The notes below the pieces were generated by a model. The model was given only the letters and a program-made list of their open reading frames with translations. It was not told where the DNA came from and did no database searches. Shown here piece after piece: positions 45,425 to 53,012 of a stretch of DNA of 64,000 nucleotides (its first letter is position 1; each line of letters begins with the position of its first letter). This DNA is from Stenotrophomonas sp. SAU14A_NAIMI4_5 (lineage in GTDB: Bacteria; Pseudomonadota; Gammaproteobacteria; Xanthomonadales; Xanthomonadaceae), in assembly GCF_003086795.1 (NCBI RefSeq), contig NZ_CP026003.1, positions 1,942,777-2,006,776 of the forward strand. The letters are read 5' to 3'. The translations under genes were made by a program, and so were the position numbers.

Positions 45425-45495
45425 TTCACTGTTCAGTAAATATCGACACTATGCCGAATATTCAGCGAAATTGCAATTTTTACTGCGCAGTGAAA
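45425..45495 (-). promoter_or_regulatory. Promoter of the defence array flanked by two related palindromes
   Basis: On the minus strand, -35 TTGCAA (45471-45476) and -10 CATAGT (45448-45453) are 17 bp apart. Palindrome TTTACTGCGCAGTGAAA (45479-45495) abuts the -35, and TTCACTGTTCAGTAAA (45425-45440) covers the expected start site. Both fit TTYACTG-N2-CAGTRAA, with centres about 55 bp apart (roughly five helical turns). Two-site autorepression by the AbiEi-like protein is the simplest reading. Confidence 0.7.
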
Positions 45496-45830
45496 GTGAG
45501 GCCGGCTGTGCTTGGGCTAAGGAAGGTTCAGTGAGCGCCCTGGCGTTCCAGCGTTAGGTTCGCGGGCTACGCCCCGCGCCTCGGGCCGAGTCGCGGGCCC
45601 CCGACGCCATCGGCCACTGCAGGCCTGTGCGCCTCGCCTACCTGCCTGCGGATAGCTGCGAGGGGAGGGCGCTCTTGCTGTTTCCTTCACCGTACCACGG
45701 CTTTCTCGCCGTCAACGGCGGCGCGCCCATGGCGCTGGCGTCCTCGCGACCTGGTTTGCCCCCTGACTGCTGTGCTGCGCCAAGCTGGCGACGGTTCCGG
45801 GTAACTCTGCCAGTGCAACCGGGGATCGCC
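45496..45830. other. Gene-free stretch resembling integrative-element backbone
   Basis: 335 bp, GC-rich, with GCGGGCTACGCCCCGCGC-type inverted sequence near 45560. A frame open from 45627 runs into the DUF2958 gene, but its first 68 residues have no family resemblance and no ribosome-binding site. I see no gene here. Confidence 0.5.
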
Positions 45831-46178
45831 ATGAGAGCATGCATTACCGACGAACAACGCTTTCTGTTGCTGGCCAATGGCCGCGAATCCTTGGATAACC
45901 CTGACTTCGATCCGGCTCCCGTGGTCAAGCTGTTCACGCCGGACGCCGGCGCGTCCTGGCTGCTGATCGAGATTGGCCCGGACGATCACGACCACGCCTT
46001 TGGTTTGTGCGACTTGGGCCTGGGGATGCCCGAACTTGGCGGGGTCAGCTTGCAGGAGCTGGCGATCTTGCGCGGGCGACTAAGCTTGCCGATCGAGCGC
46101 GATTTGCACATCCGTGCGGAGAAACGCTTGAGTGCCTATGCGCGCAATGCGCGGCACGCCGGGCAGATCATCGTGTGA
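45831..46178 (+). CDS. DUF2958 family protein
   Basis: 115 aa from ATG 45831 (MRACITDEQRFLLLANGRES). DUF2958 proteins are small accessory proteins of plasmids and integrative elements, with no established function. Visible hallmarks are PAPVVKLFTPDAGASWLLIE and FGLCDLGLGMPELGGVSLQE. No catalytic motif or membrane segment is visible. A second, broken copy lies at 49719. A strong terminator follows 10 nt after the stop. It marks this part of the island as remains of a mobile element. Confidence 0.8.
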   Translation: MRACITDEQRFLLLANGRESLDNPDFDPAPVVKLFTPDAGASWLLIEIGPDDHDHAFGLCDLGLGMPELGGVSLQELAILRGRLSLPIERDLHIRAEKRLSAYARNARHAGQIIV

Positions 46179-46188
46179 TCAGAGCAAG

Positions 46189-46217
46189 CGCGCCGCCCTT
46201 CGGGCGGCGCGCGTTTT
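46189..46217 (+). terminator. Intrinsic terminator after the DUF2958 gene
   Basis: GCGCGCCGCCC-TTCG-GGGCGGCGCGC type stem with a TTCG tetraloop, followed by GTTTTA. Confidence 0.85.
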
Positions 46218-46290
46218 ATGCTGCGTCCGTACCACGACAAACAGTGGGCTTCAATATCACGCTTTCAATTGCCAAGGCCGAACCTCGCTG

Positions 46291-46959
46291 TTATGCGCCA
46301 CTGCCGAATATCTCATTGAATGTCGAGTGGTTGATAAACTCATCCGTAGCCGGAACCGAGTAATTTGGCACGGTCGAAACATAACCGCAGAACGTTCCGA
46401 AAGTTGGATCTCTCCCTAATGCACCAGGCGAAGTGAGATCTGATTTGTAGACGACGGCTGCGCTAGGATCTAAGAAGCCGGTGACGACAAAGCAGCTTGC
46501 CACAAGCTCAGAGCAGAAATAACTACCTTTCTCGACTGGCGCTGGAGCGTAGGTTCCGTTGAAGTACGCATGGAGCTGGTCGGTAAGCGATAGCTGGTGA
46601 ATCTCATTTCTTTTTTTGAAAGTTACTACGTCGCGCAAGTTGTATTTAGCTCCAGAGGCCACGATGGAATCTATAAATGCATTTGCGGCTTGCACGCGCT
46701 CTGGAGGTTGCCACGCATCAGGTTGACGGAATACCGCGACATGATCGTACCGTTTGATGAGGTCTTCAATCTCAACCTTGGACACCCCACCTCGAACCGT
46801 TGCCTCTGCCGCAGTGCCGGAGCTAATGCAAATCGCAGCGTGCGTGTATTCGCTGTTTGTTACTCGGTTGATGCCTTTACCAATTGGGTCGATTTTTGCA
46901 TCTTTGTAGCAAAGCAGAACATCGCCTGCATGAAGTTCACTGGCCAGCATCATCTTCAT
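46291..46959 (-). CDS. Permuted papain-like (YiiX/NlpC-P60 superfamily) protein
   Basis: 222 aa from ATG 46959, with AAGGGG 6 nt upstream. SELHAGDVLLCYKDAK at the N-terminus, NSEYTHAAICIS with His40 and, in permuted order, KGSYFCSELVASCF with Cys149 give the layout of circularly permuted papain-fold hydrolases (YiiX/DUF830). These cleave peptide or amide/thioester bonds. No signal peptide or membrane segment is visible, so it should act in the cytosol. Base composition is lower in GC than the chromosome. It stands alone between element remnants. It could be a cargo toxin or effector, but nothing in the sequence proves this. Confidence 0.7.
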   Translation of the reverse strand: MKMMLASELHAGDVLLCYKDAKIDPIGKGINRVTNSEYTHAAICISSGTAAEATVRGGVSKVEIEDLIKRYDHVAVFRQPDAWQPPERVQAANAFIDSIVASGAKYNLRDVVTFKKRNEIHQLSLTDQLHAYFNGTYAPAPVEKGSYFCSELVASCFVVTGFLDPSAAVVYKSDLTSPGALGRDPTFGTFCGYVSTVPNYSVPATDEFINHSTFNEIFGSGA

Positions 46960-47404
46960 TTTTTCCCCTTCATCGAGTGCAAGTTGCGCATATCAAGCGT
47001 AGAGAATAAACGAATAAATTGTGCGTCTCCGCTTCGCGGATCGCGCTGCTCCAGGTTCGCTATCCGCTTATCCCTGACGGGACTGGCATTCGCCAGCCTT
47101 CCTCATCGCTGACGCCTCCGGCCCGGGTTCCAGCTCCGGGCCTGCGCGCTTCGCTTGCGTGCGGTCTGCACATCGAGGCGGCCGTTGCCATGTCCAGCCG
47201 TCTCTCCTGACTTCATCACCTTGTCCGCGCCTGTAGCCCGCGTCTGTGTGCCTTCAAGGCGCGCAGGGTCGTGTCCTCGGCTGCGCCTGCGGGCCGCACC
47301 AACCCTGCGCTTGTTTCCTTTCCTTGACGGCCCCGTCCGCGTGCTCCTTTGGCCGCGGGTGATGAACTCAGGAAAGACGGTGGCAACAGGGCCCCCGCGC
47401 CCAT
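46960..47404. other. Gene-free stretch between cargo gene and DUF932 remnant
   Basis: About 445 bp. The sequence is low-complexity in feel (GCTTCGC, CCGGGC and CCTGCG stretches), like the non-coding spacers of xanthomonad integrative elements. Several frames are open, but none has a ribosome-binding site or recognisable product. Confidence 0.5.
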
Positions 47405-47630
47405 CACCGAATCGCAAGTCCTGATGCCGCGCCGGTTCGATGACCGCCGCCCGGACTTGTGGAGCGTGTTCAATCGCACGCAGGAAAACCTGACCAAAGG
47501 CGGATTGCATGGCCGCAGTGCCAACGGACGCCGCCAGCAGACCCGCCCCGTGCAGGGCATTGATTCCGATGTGCGCCTCAACCGTGCTCTCTGGATGCTG
47601 GCCGATGGCCTGCGCCAGTTGAAGGCCTGA
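47405..47630 (+). pseudogene. C-terminal remnant of a DUF932 protein
   Basis: About 75 residues matching the conserved end of DUF932 (YfjQ-like) proteins: RRFDDRRPDLWSVFNRTQEN, then LTKGGLHGRSANGRRQQTRP and SDVRLNRALWMLADGLRQLK. Complete DUF932 proteins are several times longer. The N-terminal part is absent and the upstream frame is unrelated. DUF932 genes accompany DUF2958 genes on integrative elements, so this is debris of the same element. Confidence 0.75.
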
Positions 47631-47790
47631 ACTTCAAGGCGGCAGGAGCAGCCCCTGCCGCTTCCTATTCTTGCTGCTAGGTGTGATAACTGGCTGTAAA
47701 GTGATCGTCTCGAACCCCCTCAAATGATGCACCAAGGTACTGGGCGGCAAGTTATCCATCTTCAACAGCATATTAAACGGATTGCAACTT

Positions 47791-48963
47791 ATGATAGAAC
47801 GAATTGATTCTTATAAAACTGACGATGGACAAAATTTGGAATTGACATTTGACGAGGTAGAGGACAGCTTTAATGGTGTTGTTGTTAGAACAAAGGGGAT
47901 GCCGTATTTGCGTGATGGCCGCGACAGCAAACTTTATAAAACTCCATTTACCGATGTCGTACTAGAAAAGCTTGTTGAAATAGCCAAGAAGGACGGGAAG
48001 TCATCTATTGACGGAATCGCGCCGCCACCTCACATACAAAACAAGCGATTCGACAATTTTTGCCATTCTGTTCAATTTGAATACTCTAACCTTGAGTATC
48101 TTTCCATACCGGGGCTGGGGAGTGACTTCAGCCACGACGGATTTCTTGCTCCTGTGTATTTCAATAATGAAGTCTTAAACAAGTACACTCAAAATCCCAA
48201 ATACACAATTGATATATTTTCGGGAACATACGGCAGCATAGCCCAGGGCGATGAATGGCAAATATCATTTGGCGTCAATGCCAGCAAACAGGTAATTATG
48301 TGGCTTGGCGACATTGATAAACTGCCAATCAAAGAGCAGCAATATTTGCTTTCGGAGAATATTCCTTCTGCATTTGATATTCACTCTGACTTTTTTGATG
48401 CGCAAATTGAAAATCATTGGTCAGAGGGCGCCATCGAGAATATCTGCCTGAATTTAAGGCGGGAAATCTCCGATAAAGTAAAAATCCTTTATGGCAATAG
48501 CCTTTATAAACTTCCGAATGAGATTGGAGTAACTATTGCAGGGTTGCAGAAACCGATTTTTTGGAAAGATCGACATGTGGCGCCAGTTGTCGAATCACTT
48601 AATCGAATATTTATTGAATCACTAAACGAAGATTTCCTAAAAGAGTTTCTAGTTTCTCGTGATGTCAAAATTGCGCCTGGAGCACGCGGGCTGAAGTTAC
48701 TTCAGGGTGTTATTGAGAATCTATCTAACCAAACTGAAGCACGAGCAATAATGTCGCCATTCTTTGTGCTTTATGACTACAGAATAAATGTTTGTCACTT
48801 GCAGTCTCAAGAAACAGTAATGACAAAAACCAAGACAATAAACGAAAGACTTTTCATCGACGCATCGAATGCGTCTCACGAAATAATTTATGATAGTCTT
48901 TTTGAGAAAATTCATGATTCGCTCACAAAGATAAAATCGCTTGTTGAAATGGAACCAAAATAA
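47791..48963 (+). CDS. AT-rich orphan protein, possible HEPN-type nuclease
   Basis: 390 aa from ATG 47791 (MIERIDSYKTDDGQNLELTF). I do not recognise it. The gene is strikingly AT-rich and uses AAA, ATA, TTT and GAA codons rare in its neighbours, so it came from a different genome. The N-terminal half looks beta-rich (GVVVRTKGMPYL, YTIDIFSGTYGSIAQGDEW); the C-terminal half is helical. FFVLYDYRINVCHLQSQET contains an Arg-x4-His pattern (RINVCH) like that of HEPN ribonucleases, but the residue after Arg is not the usual polar one. No signal or membrane segment. Its location among defence and element genes hints at a defence role. Confidence 0.6.
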   Translation: MIERIDSYKTDDGQNLELTFDEVEDSFNGVVVRTKGMPYLRDGRDSKLYKTPFTDVVLEKLVEIAKKDGKSSIDGIAPPPHIQNKRFDNFCHSVQFEYSNLEYLSIPGLGSDFSHDGFLAPVYFNNEVLNKYTQNPKYTIDIFSGTYGSIAQGDEWQISFGVNASKQVIMWLGDIDKLPIKEQQYLLSENIPSAFDIHSDFFDAQIENHWSEGAIENICLNLRREISDKVKILYGNSLYKLPNEIGVTIAGLQKPIFWKDRHVAPVVESLNRIFIESLNEDFLKEFLVSRDVKIAPGARGLKLLQGVIENLSNQTEARAIMSPFFVLYDYRINVCHLQSQETVMTKTKTINERLFIDASNASHEIIYDSLFEKIHDSLTKIKSLVEMEPK

Positions 48964-49106
48964 GGGGAGCGTTTATCTAGCCTCATGTTGGCGCGATACC
49001 TCGCCATGCTTATGAGCCGTGCCGTGGCGTCACGTCCGCTTGGCGTCAATCCTTCAAGCCTTAGTGCCTGTCGGCCTGTGCGCACCACCCGCGGAATCCA
49101 AACGCA

Positions 49107-49400
49107 CTAGGGAGCGTCGCGTTCCTTCAAAACAGCCTCGAACTCCTGGCGCACCTGCGCCAGCAGTTCATCGAACTTATGCGCGTCGTCGCCGGCGTAG
49201 GCCAGCGTCAACAGCGTCAGCGGATGCACTTCCATGACCTCGCACAGCTCGGTCAGCTTGTGCAGAGTCGGACTTTTCAAGTCGCGTTCCAGCGTACTCA
49301 TATAGGTGCGACTGGACACGTCGGAGAACGCTTCCTGGCTCAAGCCTCGCGCCTTCCTGACTGTCCGTATTGCCGTTGCCAATGAGTGCTTTGCTGTCAC
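49107..49400 (-). CDS. XRE-family transcriptional regulator
   Basis: 97 aa from GTG 49400 (MTAKHSLATAIRTVRKARGL). The helix-turn-helix occupies about residues 8-62, with LSQEAFSDVSSRTYMSTLER and SPTLHKLTELCEVMEVHPLT; a short acidic helical tail follows. It is a Cro/CI-type repressor of the size often used to regulate mobile-element genes. An inverted repeat lies just before the start codon, so it likely controls itself. Nothing downstream on its strand is obviously its target. Confidence 0.85.
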   Translation of the reverse strand: MTAKHSLATAIRTVRKARGLSQEAFSDVSSRTYMSTLERDLKSPTLHKLTELCEVMEVHPLTLLTLAYAGDDAHKFDELLAQVRQEFEAVLKERDAP

Positions 49401-49403
49401 TAA

Positions 49404-49427
49404 CTTGGTTTCCCCATAAAAACCAAG
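49404..49427 (-). promoter_or_regulatory. Palindrome at the start of the XRE regulator gene
   Basis: Arms CTTGGTT (49404-49410) and AACCAAG (49421-49427) are perfectly complementary and lie 4 nt upstream of the GTG. The loop contains the GGGG that would serve as ribosome-binding site. It may be the protein's operator or an RNA hairpin masking translation. Confidence 0.55.
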
Positions 49428-49718
49428 ATGACAGCTCGTTGCGCCCTATAGAGCTTCAATCTATAGTGTTCATTCGTGGCTGAAAGGCCGCTTTCGTGCT
49501 TTTACGGAGATCCGCATCTACGGATTCCGACAGAACCGGGGAATCGCATCCGTGTCTTTCCGGCTTCTGGCAATTCCGCCTCGGCGCTTCTGTTCTTCTG
49601 CGGATGCGATGGTTTGCGCATCCGTGCTTCCACACAAATGCACGGATGCGTTTCGGCGGTTCTGCGCTTCGACACCAAAGCGCATCCGTGCATCCTCGGT
49701 TAAGCGGAGAAGCTGCCT
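49428..49718. repeat. Gene-free region with repeated GCATCCGTG motif
   Basis: GCATCCGTG occurs at 49546, 49618 and 49682 and inverted (CACGGATGC) at 49641, four times in about 145 bp; related CGGATGCG sits near 49600. No gene is visible. The repeats precede the broken DUF2958 gene and may be regulatory or origin-like iterons of the parent element. Confidence 0.5.
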
Positions 49719-49866
49719 ATGACCCTGCCGCTTGTCACCGCTGATGAACGCGCCCGGCTGCTGGCTCACGGCGCGGCGCTCGCCGCTAGACAGCGGCTCG
49801 ACCCGCTGCCCGTGGCGCGCCTATTCACCCCGGACGCGCATGTGACTTGGCTGCTGGTGTCGCTCG
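49719..49866 (+). pseudogene. Truncated DUF2958 gene
   Basis: The first ~50 residues (MTLPLVTADERARLLAHGAA, then LPVARLFTPDAHVTWLLVSL) parallel the intact DUF2958 copy at 45831. The similarity then stops and the frame runs into unrelated residues. The break near 49866 is where sequence of a chromosomal gene begins in another frame. Confidence 0.75.
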
Positions 49867-50157
49867 ATCGTAGCGAAGCTGGAAGCGGGAGCCAAGCCCA
49901 CTACACCGAAGTGGATCTACAGCGGTTATCAGATGACGGTGATCAGCAACCAGGAAGAAGAGCAGGCCAAGCCGATGCTGGGCGGCGGTGAGATGAAGTT
50001 CTACCCGCAGACGGGGTTGGAGCGGGCGGGTGCGCGCTTCAGCAGCAACACCACGCCGTGGACCGGCCACGTGGTGGTGGATCGCGAGTTGATCACTGGG
50101 CAGAACCCGGCTTCGGCGCAGGAAGTGGGGCAGCGGTTGGTTGAGCGGCTGAAGTGA
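49867..50157 (+). pseudogene. C-terminal fragment of a class I glutamine-amidotransferase-like protein
   Basis: About 95 residues without a start: VAKLEAGAKPTTPKWIYSGY then QMTVISNQEEEQAKPMLGGG and TTPWTGHVVVDRELITGQNP, ending RLVERLK. This is the end of a DJ-1/PfpI/Hsp31-like protein; the nucleophile half is missing. It begins exactly where the DUF2958 copy breaks off, so the island's right end lies at about 49867 and took the 5' half of this chromosomal gene with it. Confidence 0.78.
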
Positions 50158-50172
50158 TGGGGCGCTGAGCAG

Positions 50173-50199
50173 GACCATCCACGCGTGGCGTGGATCTAC
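50173..50199. repeat. SMAG palindrome (GTAGATCCACG subfamily)
   Basis: ATCCACGC-GTG-GCGTGGAT then CTAC. It is the first SMAG element after the island, 16 bp beyond the amidotransferase fragment. Confidence 0.8.
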
Positions 50200-50230
50200 A
50201 CTTGGGCCTCCGTCCTAAGGAATCTCCCCC

Positions 50231-51013
50231 ATGTTCTCTGGAAAGGTCGCGGTAGTTACTGGCTCCACCAGCGGTATCGGTCTTGGCATCGCGACCGCTT
50301 TGGCGAGGCAAGGTGCCGACATCGTGCTGAATGGCTTCGGCGATGCGCAGGACATCGAACGCATCCGCTCCAGCCTGGAGACCGAGTTCGGTGTACGGGT
50401 GGCGCATGACGGCGCCGATCTTTCGCTTGGCGAGGCTGTGCGGGAGATGATCGCCCACACCGTTGCTACGATGGGCCGCATCGACATCCTGGTGAACAAC
50501 GCGGGCATTCAGCACACCGCCTCGATCGAGGAATTCCCCGTCGAGAAGTGGGATGCGATCCTGGCGCTGAATCTGTCGGCGGTGTTCCATGCAACGGCGG
50601 CGGCCTTGCCGCACATGAAGCAGCAGGGATGGGGCCGCATCATCAACATCGCGTCGGCGCACGGCCTGGTGGGCTCAGTGAACAAGTCGGCGTATGTGGC
50701 GGCCAAGCATGGCGTGGTTGGGTTTACCAAGGTGACCGGGTTGGAGAACGCGGGCACGGGCATCACGGCCAATGCCATCTGCCCGGGGTGGGTGCGGACC
50801 CCGCTGGTTGAGAAGCAGATCACTGCGCTGGCGAAGCGGGAGGGAACCGACCAGGAGTCGGCCGCCCGTGAGCTGCTGGCTGAAAAGCAGCCTTCGCTGC
50901 AGTTCGTGACGCCGGATCAGCTTGGGGAAATGGTGGTGTTTCTAGCGTCGGATGCTGCGGCTCAGATGACGGGCACGGCGCTTCCGATGGATGGTGGTTG
51001 GACAGCGCGATAA
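50231..51013 (+). CDS. 3-hydroxybutyrate dehydrogenase (SDR family)
   Basis: 260 aa. NAD-dependent interconversion of 3-hydroxybutyrate and acetoacetate. Motifs are VVTGSTSGIGLGIA (about residues 8-21), DILVNNAGIQH, INIASAHGLVGSVNKSAYVAAKHG with the catalytic Ser-Tyr-Lys, and CPGWVRTPLVEKQI, which is typical of this dehydrogenase. ATG 50231 follows AAGGAA. The final ~45 codons occur again, with silent differences, at 52771-52907. The 3' end here (from about 50890) therefore probably came in with the inserted segment, making this gene a functional hybrid. Confidence 0.9.
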   Translation: MFSGKVAVVTGSTSGIGLGIATALARQGADIVLNGFGDAQDIERIRSSLETEFGVRVAHDGADLSLGEAVREMIAHTVATMGRIDILVNNAGIQHTASIEEFPVEKWDAILALNLSAVFHATAAALPHMKQQGWGRIINIASAHGLVGSVNKSAYVAAKHGVVGFTKVTGLENAGTGITANAICPGWVRTPLVEKQITALAKREGTDQESAARELLAEKQPSLQFVTPDQLGEMVVFLASDAAAQMTGTALPMDGGWTAR

Positions 51014-51080
51014 CGGGTGCGCTAGTAGGCCGCTGCCTTTGACCTGTCGCGGCGTGATTTCACACGACGCAGCGTTGCGC

Positions 51081-51109
51081 CTGGCTGAACCGGCTATCGG
51101 TTCAGCCAG
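51081..51109. other. 12-bp-stem hairpin after the dehydrogenase gene
   Basis: CTGGCTGAACCG / CGGTTCAGCCAG perfect stem with a 5-base loop. It lacks a T-run, so it is either a REP-like element or a rho-dependent or processing signal. Confidence 0.6.
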
Positions 51110-51164
51110 CCTAGGGCGGCGTATCCAGGCGCTCTTTCAGGGCCCGGATCCTTTCTGCGCGCAA

Positions 51165-52424
51165 TCAAGTCAATCCCAGTGCCACACAGTGGCGCTCTTC
51201 TTCTTCGGCGAGCCGTTGTACTGTTCCGAGATCGACGTTTCGCGCAGATGTGCGGCGCGCCTCGACCTTTTCGGGTGCCATCTCTGATTGCAGTGCGGCT
51301 GGGGCGCAATTTCCGAGAGCACGTTGAAAATCCAGTTCGTCAATTCTGGCGAAGAGTACACGACGATTTTCATCATCCATCACCATCATACTTACGGGAG
51401 TTAGACGAAGCAGATCGCGCCAACGCCGATCGAGCGACACGAAATAGGGGATAAAAAATGTATCTCCCTCATTCTTAGTAGCGGTCTTCTCCATTGCGCG
51501 TAGCAACGTCATGTCCCAGGCCATGCCGCGAATCTTCTGCAGCATTCCAGCAGATTTCCCAATGATTGGCCCGAAGAATGGGGAGCCCTGATTGGTGATC
51601 ATGCCACTCCAGATCAGATGCAGCTCGGTTAGTGATATCGACCCTAGGGTGTCAATGCAAAAATGGAGAAGCTCGCCCAGTATTCGGCCCTTGTCTCTTG
51701 TGCCGGGCCCGTGCCAGAGTCGAGCGAAACGTAGTAGCAACGCACGCGTTCGAATGCTGTTGGCTTCAAGACGCGCTATCTCCTCACTGCTCTGCAGTTC
51801 GAGCAGGAACGCATCGGCTTCGGATCTGAGCCGGTCCCTCAGATTCTGCGGCGGGGTGTCGAAGACGAGCTGGCTGGCATCACGTCGCAAGGCGTCCCAA
51901 TCGAGGTGGTCGAGCATGCGGAATGCGATCAGTGTATTCAATGGGCGCCCATTGGAAGGATCCTCCCGGACTAGTCGCGTGTTCTCTATAAGAAAGGGCA
52001 TTACATCGAATTGGACACGGTTGTTTTGAGCCTTCAGCATGAGAATTTCGACGACCCTGTCGCGTTCGACTTGCTGGATGTTCTCGCCAGCAACAACCGC
52101 CCGAAGCTTCTCCGCGAAATTGGAATCAAAGCTGAGCGAGAAATCGATTTGGACACTGGAGCTGCCGCCGTTTAGTCGGGCGTCGATGGCGGTTCCTGCT
52201 GATAGGAAAAGTGCACGCGGTCCCTTGAAGAACGGGGTCACGTACTGGCTTGAAGAAGCGCCCAGTCCGAGATCCAAGTCAACCGCACCCGGAGCGTCGG
52301 TGCAGAGTACGGTGCGAATGTACGCACATTCCCCGGAGCGGCGCTCTTCGATGGCGCCGATCGCGGCCATGTCATTGTTCAGGATGGCAGAGAATATTGC
52401 GTCGGCAATGGGTAGGTCGCACAT
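51165..52424 (-). CDS. Unrecognised 419-aa protein
   Basis: 419 aa from ATG 52424, with AGGA 10 nt upstream. I do not recognise the family. The N-terminal half is mixed (GAVDLDLGLGASSSQYVTPF, RALFLSAGTAIDARLNGGSS); the C-terminal half is helical (LHFCIDTLGSISLTELHLIW). No signal peptide, membrane segment or known catalytic motif. Codon use is less GC-biased than in flanking housekeeping genes. It is the only cargo between the two copies of the dehydrogenase 3' end, so it was probably acquired with that segment. Single-gene inserts of this kind often encode defence proteins, but no evidence here proves it. Confidence 0.65.
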   Translation of the reverse strand: MCDLPIADAIFSAILNNDMAAIGAIEERRSGECAYIRTVLCTDAPGAVDLDLGLGASSSQYVTPFFKGPRALFLSAGTAIDARLNGGSSSVQIDFSLSFDSNFAEKLRAVVAGENIQQVERDRVVEILMLKAQNNRVQFDVMPFLIENTRLVREDPSNGRPLNTLIAFRMLDHLDWDALRRDASQLVFDTPPQNLRDRLRSEADAFLLELQSSEEIARLEANSIRTRALLLRFARLWHGPGTRDKGRILGELLHFCIDTLGSISLTELHLIWSGMITNQGSPFFGPIIGKSAGMLQKIRGMAWDMTLLRAMEKTATKNEGDTFFIPYFVSLDRRWRDLLRLTPVSMMVMDDENRRVLFARIDELDFQRALGNCAPAALQSEMAPEKVEARRTSARNVDLGTVQRLAEEEERHCVALGLT

Positions 52425-52770
52425 GGTTTGCTCATCCTAGAAACAGCTGCCTGCTGGCCAGCGTCCTGCAGCGCAAGACACTCCATCGGCAAACAAGGGA
52501 AAAGACTCGTAAGCTTTCTTACTAGGATGATTTAGCGGAAATTCCACGTACTTGCAATGTCCACCAACAGGTGATCGGTGATGGCTCTGAAGGATTGAGG
52601 TCTCTTTCCCGCATGCTGAGCGTCATTTGCTACGCATCGAGCGAGAGCACGCGCACCTAGTGGACCGGCAGCTCCCGTTTTCTGAATCACCTGCATCGCC
52701 CGCTTGGTACAAGTCTCCACGAGGATGGTGATGTACAAGTAGATGCAAACAGGTAGCGTCAACGTTTGGG
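52425..52770. other. Intergenic part of the inserted segment
   Basis: 346 bp with no convincing gene. A minus-strand frame ending at 52532 would encode about 54 residues from ATG 52696 but lacks a clear ribosome-binding site, and its longer form reads through the dehydrogenase fragment. The promoter of the 419-aa gene should lie in the first 100 bp. Confidence 0.45.
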
Positions 52771-52907
52771 CAGCCAAAGTGCAGCCGTCCTTGCAATTTG
52801 TTACGCCGGAGCAGCTTGGGGAGATGGTGGTGTTTCTGGCGTCGGACGCCGCGGCGCAGATGACGGGCACGGCGCTTCCGATGGATGGTGGTTGGACCGC
52901 ACGCTAA
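52771..52907 (+). pseudogene. Second copy of the 3-hydroxybutyrate dehydrogenase 3' end
   Basis: About 45 codons ending PSLQFVTPEQLGEMVVFLAS then DAAAQMTGTALPMDGGWTAR, almost the same peptide as the end of the 50231-51013 gene. Several codons are changed silently (for example TTG/CTG, CAA/CAG, GAC/GAT, ACC/ACA), and there is one Asp-Glu exchange. There is no 5' part. Its more GC-rich codons suggest this is the original chromosomal end, displaced by insertion. Confidence 0.85.
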
Positions 52908-52936
52908 GCGTGGCTGCGCGGGATGTTTGATTCCCC

Positions 52937-52993
52937 GCCGGGCATGGCCCGGCGCTACCGGGGCAGGGTGGTAGCGCGGGGCCATGCCCCGCG
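52937..52993. repeat. Inverted pair of SMAG-type palindromes (GCCGGGCATGGCCCGGC)
   Basis: GCCGGGCATGGCCCGGCGCTAC at 52937 and its mirror GTAGCGCGGGGCCATGCCCC starting at 52971. The same subfamily recurs at 53941, 54660 and 58882. Confidence 0.8.
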
Positions 52994-53012
52994 AGCGCGC
53001 AGCGCGGCGGCG

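Noticed and set aside
51081..51109. Hairpin considered as an intrinsic terminator of the dehydrogenase gene.
   Set aside because: The stem is strong but no T-run follows, so it is listed only as a hairpin.
52532..52870. A 112-codon minus-strand frame within the inserted segment.
   Set aside because: Its first third is antisense to the dehydrogenase fragment, and the remaining part lacks a ribosome-binding site and any family likeness.
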